63,619 bases of DNA from Dickeya zeae NCPPB 2538. GTDB taxonomy: Bacteria > Pseudomonadota > Gammaproteobacteria > Enterobacterales > Enterobacteriaceae. The stretch covers positions 3,384,512 to 3,448,130 of the forward strand of contig NZ_CM001977.1 in assembly GCF_000406165.1 (NCBI RefSeq). Reading direction: 5' to 3'. This document shows, piece after piece, positions 62,249 to 63,619 of this stretch. Below the pieces are notes generated by a model. That model was not told the DNA's origin, made no database searches, and worked only from the letters and a program-made list of their open reading frames with translations. Position 1 is the first letter of the stretch. Every line of letters starts with the position of its first letter. The position numbers and the translations under genes are program-made.

Positions 62249-63124
62249 ATGGCTAAGGGAGAGCGGCTATTTGTCAAAGTAACCCGTGAATCACTGCCCC
62301 AGGTAAAGGATAAATACCCTTTTTTATATCTGGAGCGTGGGCGCTTAGAGATAGATGACAGCAGTGTGAAGTGGGTTGACTCAGATGCCAATGTCGTGCC
62401 CATTCCCGTTGCAACCATCAACACATTACTACTCGGCCCTGGTACTACAGTAACGCATGAAGCCGTTAAAACGGCGACCGCCGCCAATTGCGCTGTCTGT
62501 TGGGTAGGAGAAGATAGCCTGCTTTTTTATGCCGCTGGTTTTCTTCCTACCGCCGACACACGCAATCTGAAATTACAGATGGCCCTTGCCAGTGACGAAG
62601 AGTCTTCCCTTAAGGTTGCCAGAGCGATGTTTGCGAAACGTTTTCCCGATGCTGAACTGGAGGGCAAAAGCTTAAATAGCATGATGGGAATGGAAGGCAA
62701 TCGGGTTCGGGCGTTATATCAGCAAAAAGCGCAAGAGTATGGCGTAGGCTGGAAAGGACGCCAGTTTACACAGGGAAAGTTTCAACTGAGTGATCTTACC
62801 AATCAAGTGTTAACCGCCACCAATGCGGCGCTTTACGGCATATTATGTTCGGCTGTCCATTCCATGGGATATTCTCCCCATATTGGATTTATTCATTCCG
62901 GTAGCCCATTACCGTTTGTGTACGATTTAGCCGATCTTTACAAGGAGCCGCTGTGTATTGATCTGGCCTTTTCTCTCTCACGAGAAATGGCTGGCCATTA
63001 TGATAAACACAAAGTATCTGACGCATTCAGGAAGCGAGTTATTGTCATTGATTTGCTTAATCAAATCACCGCAGATGTTAATGAGTTGATGGGGGTTAAA
63101 CATGCTCGTCGTACTCGCAAATGA
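62249..63124 (+). CDS. cas1: CRISPR adaptation integrase Cas1 (type I-E)
   Basis: A 291-aa integrase that with Cas2 inserts new spacers. Metal-binding regions are MEGNRVRALYQQKAQEYGVG (Glu), YSPHIGFIHSGSPLPFVYDL (His) and ADLYKEPLCIDLAF (Asp). It starts immediately after the cas5e stop (TGAATG) and overlaps cas2 by 23 bp. Confidence 0.94.
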   Translation: MAKGERLFVKVTRESLPQVKDKYPFLYLERGRLEIDDSSVKWVDSDANVVPIPVATINTLLLGPGTTVTHEAVKTATAANCAVCWVGEDSLLFYAAGFLPTADTRNLKLQMALASDEESSLKVARAMFAKRFPDAELEGKSLNSMMGMEGNRVRALYQQKAQEYGVGWKGRQFTQGKFQLSDLTNQVLTATNAALYGILCSAVHSMGYSPHIGFIHSGSPLPFVYDLADLYKEPLCIDLAFSLSREMAGHYDKHKVSDAFRKRVIVIDLLNQITADVNELMGVKHARRTRK

Positions 63125-63389
63125 CCTACCACCTGCGGTTCGTGGGCGTATGAAACTTTGGTTCGTGGAGCCTCGCCCGAATGTGTTTGTCTCAGGTGTG
63201 AAAGACTCCGTGGCACAAACCGTGGTTGATTACTTGATGCAGTATTCACCAGCAGAGTCTGGTCTTATGCTGTTTCGAAGTATTCCACAACCGCCGGGTT
63301 ACGAAATTCGTTACAAAGGCGAGATAAGAAAGCCAATTACTCATATCAGTGGATTACAACTGATTATCGAAACACTGAAATCCCTGTAA
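63102..63389 (+). CDS. cas2: CRISPR adaptation protein Cas2 (type I-E)
   Basis: A 95-aa partner of Cas1, of the Cas2e (CasCT1978) form: MLVVLANDLPPAVRGRMKLW, then VEPRPNVFVSGVKDSVAQTV, and an extended C-terminal end that holds Cas1 in the type I-E complex. Last cas gene, followed at 47 bp by the CRISPR array. Confidence 0.94.
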   Translation: MLVVLANDLPPAVRGRMKLWFVEPRPNVFVSGVKDSVAQTVVDYLMQYSPAESGLMLFRSIPQPPGYEIRYKGEIRKPITHISGLQLIIETLKSL

Positions 63390-63436
63390 CCCACAGATAT
63401 AGTGTTTCAATTATCGCTCTTTCACAATATATTGGT
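63390..63436 (+). promoter_or_regulatory. CRISPR leader
   Basis: AT-rich 47 bp between cas2 and the first repeat. It contains TATAGTG and AATATATTGG, possible -10-like elements. IHF needs about 60 bp of leader in E. coli, so part of the leader function may lie inside cas2. Confidence 0.6.
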
Positions 63437-63619
63437 GTCTTCCCCACGCACGTGGGGGTGTTTCTGACAGGTCGAGGAGCATTACTCGGGAATCGTAGTC
63501 TTCCCCACGCACGTGGGGGTGTTTCTACCACTCGGTTATTGCCGCCTGAATATTAATAGTCTTCCCCACGCACGTGGGGGTGTTTCCAAATAGTTTGCTA
63601 TCGCACAACGTATAGATAA
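63437..63619 (+). CRISPR. Type I-E CRISPR array, leader end
   Basis: Three identical 28-nt repeats (63437-63464, 63498-63525, 63559-63586) beginning GTCTTCCCCACG and ending GTGGGGGTGTTTC, with a CCCCAC/GTGGGG stem. Spacers are 33 nt (63465-63497, 63526-63558, and 63587-63619). The window ends exactly after the third spacer, so the array continues. It is in the same direction as the cas genes. Confidence 0.97.

Overview
The window looks like chromosomal DNA of a plant-associated enterobacterium, most likely Dickeya or a close relative in Pectobacteriaceae. The reasons are the enterobacterial order tRNA-Ser/tRNA-Arg - csrA - alaS - recX - recA - pncC, two ERIC elements with the classical ERIC core, an E. 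coli-type btsT-yjiX-yjiA block, and moderately high GC. Species assignment is inference; there is no 16S or database comparison here.

Layout. 1-6.1 kb (minus strand): tRNA-Arg x2, tRNA-Ser, csrA, alaS, recX, recA with a clear LexA box, pncC. 6.1-8.2 kb: no convincing protein gene, but minus-strand intrinsic terminators close short units; three units begin at promoters that share a PmrA/BasR-like box exactly 10 nt upstream of a -10 hexamer. The same promoter architecture precedes a cytochrome b561 gene (9.4 kb) and an unlisted 31-aa membrane protein (15.1 kb). 8.2-16 kb: SRPBCC protein, b561, LysE exporter, an unknown gene, budC-like dehydrogenase, periplasmic catalase plus ankyrin protein (katB-ankB pair). 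16-21 kb: galactofuranose-type ABC transporter ytfQ-ytfR-ytfT-yjfF with an ERIC element and a strong hairpin between binding protein and ATPase. 21-26 kb: a pyruvoyl decarboxylase of the PSD/PsiD type, a CoA-acylating aldehyde dehydrogenase and an EutR-like AraC regulator, probably one small catabolic or amine-producing unit. 26.7-33 kb: yjiA, yjiX, btsT and, unlike E. coli, the cognate two-component genes btsR/btsS right beside the transporter. 33.2-41.7 kb: GntR regulator divergent from an M20 peptidase - peptide ABC transporter - M20 peptidase operon. 41.9-45 kb: YciI, azoreductase, alpha/beta hydrolase, GlxA-type regulator.

45-49.2 kb (minus strand): a Gram-negative dlt operon dltD-dltX-dltB-dltA-dltC, including a 40-aa DltX-like microprotein that overlaps dltD by ATGA. 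It should transfer D-alanine (or a similar residue) to an envelope polymer. Its DltB has Asn where the usual catalytic His of the WHG motif is expected. 49.9-53.5 kb: SDR, an AraC-Ogt fusion, an MFS transporter, an orphan Phd/YefM-like antitoxin.

53.9 kb to the end: a WYL-domain regulator of the BrxR/CapW type, then a type I-E CRISPR-Cas locus in the order cas3-cse1-cse2-cas6e-cas7e-cas5e-cas1-cas2, followed by the leader-proximal end of a CRISPR array (three 28-nt repeats, 33-nt spacers). The cas7e reading frame is broken by an apparent one-base loss in an A7 run; as it stands Cascade would lack an intact backbone subunit unless the frame is restored by slippage or the base is an assembly error.

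The observations most worth following are (1) the five-member promoter family with its small-RNA-like units and small membrane protein, (2) DltX and the altered DltB active site, (3) the cas7e frameshift together with the WYL regulator, and (4) the PsiD-like decarboxylase cluster. All coordinates and motif matches were read by eye; no alignment or database search was run.
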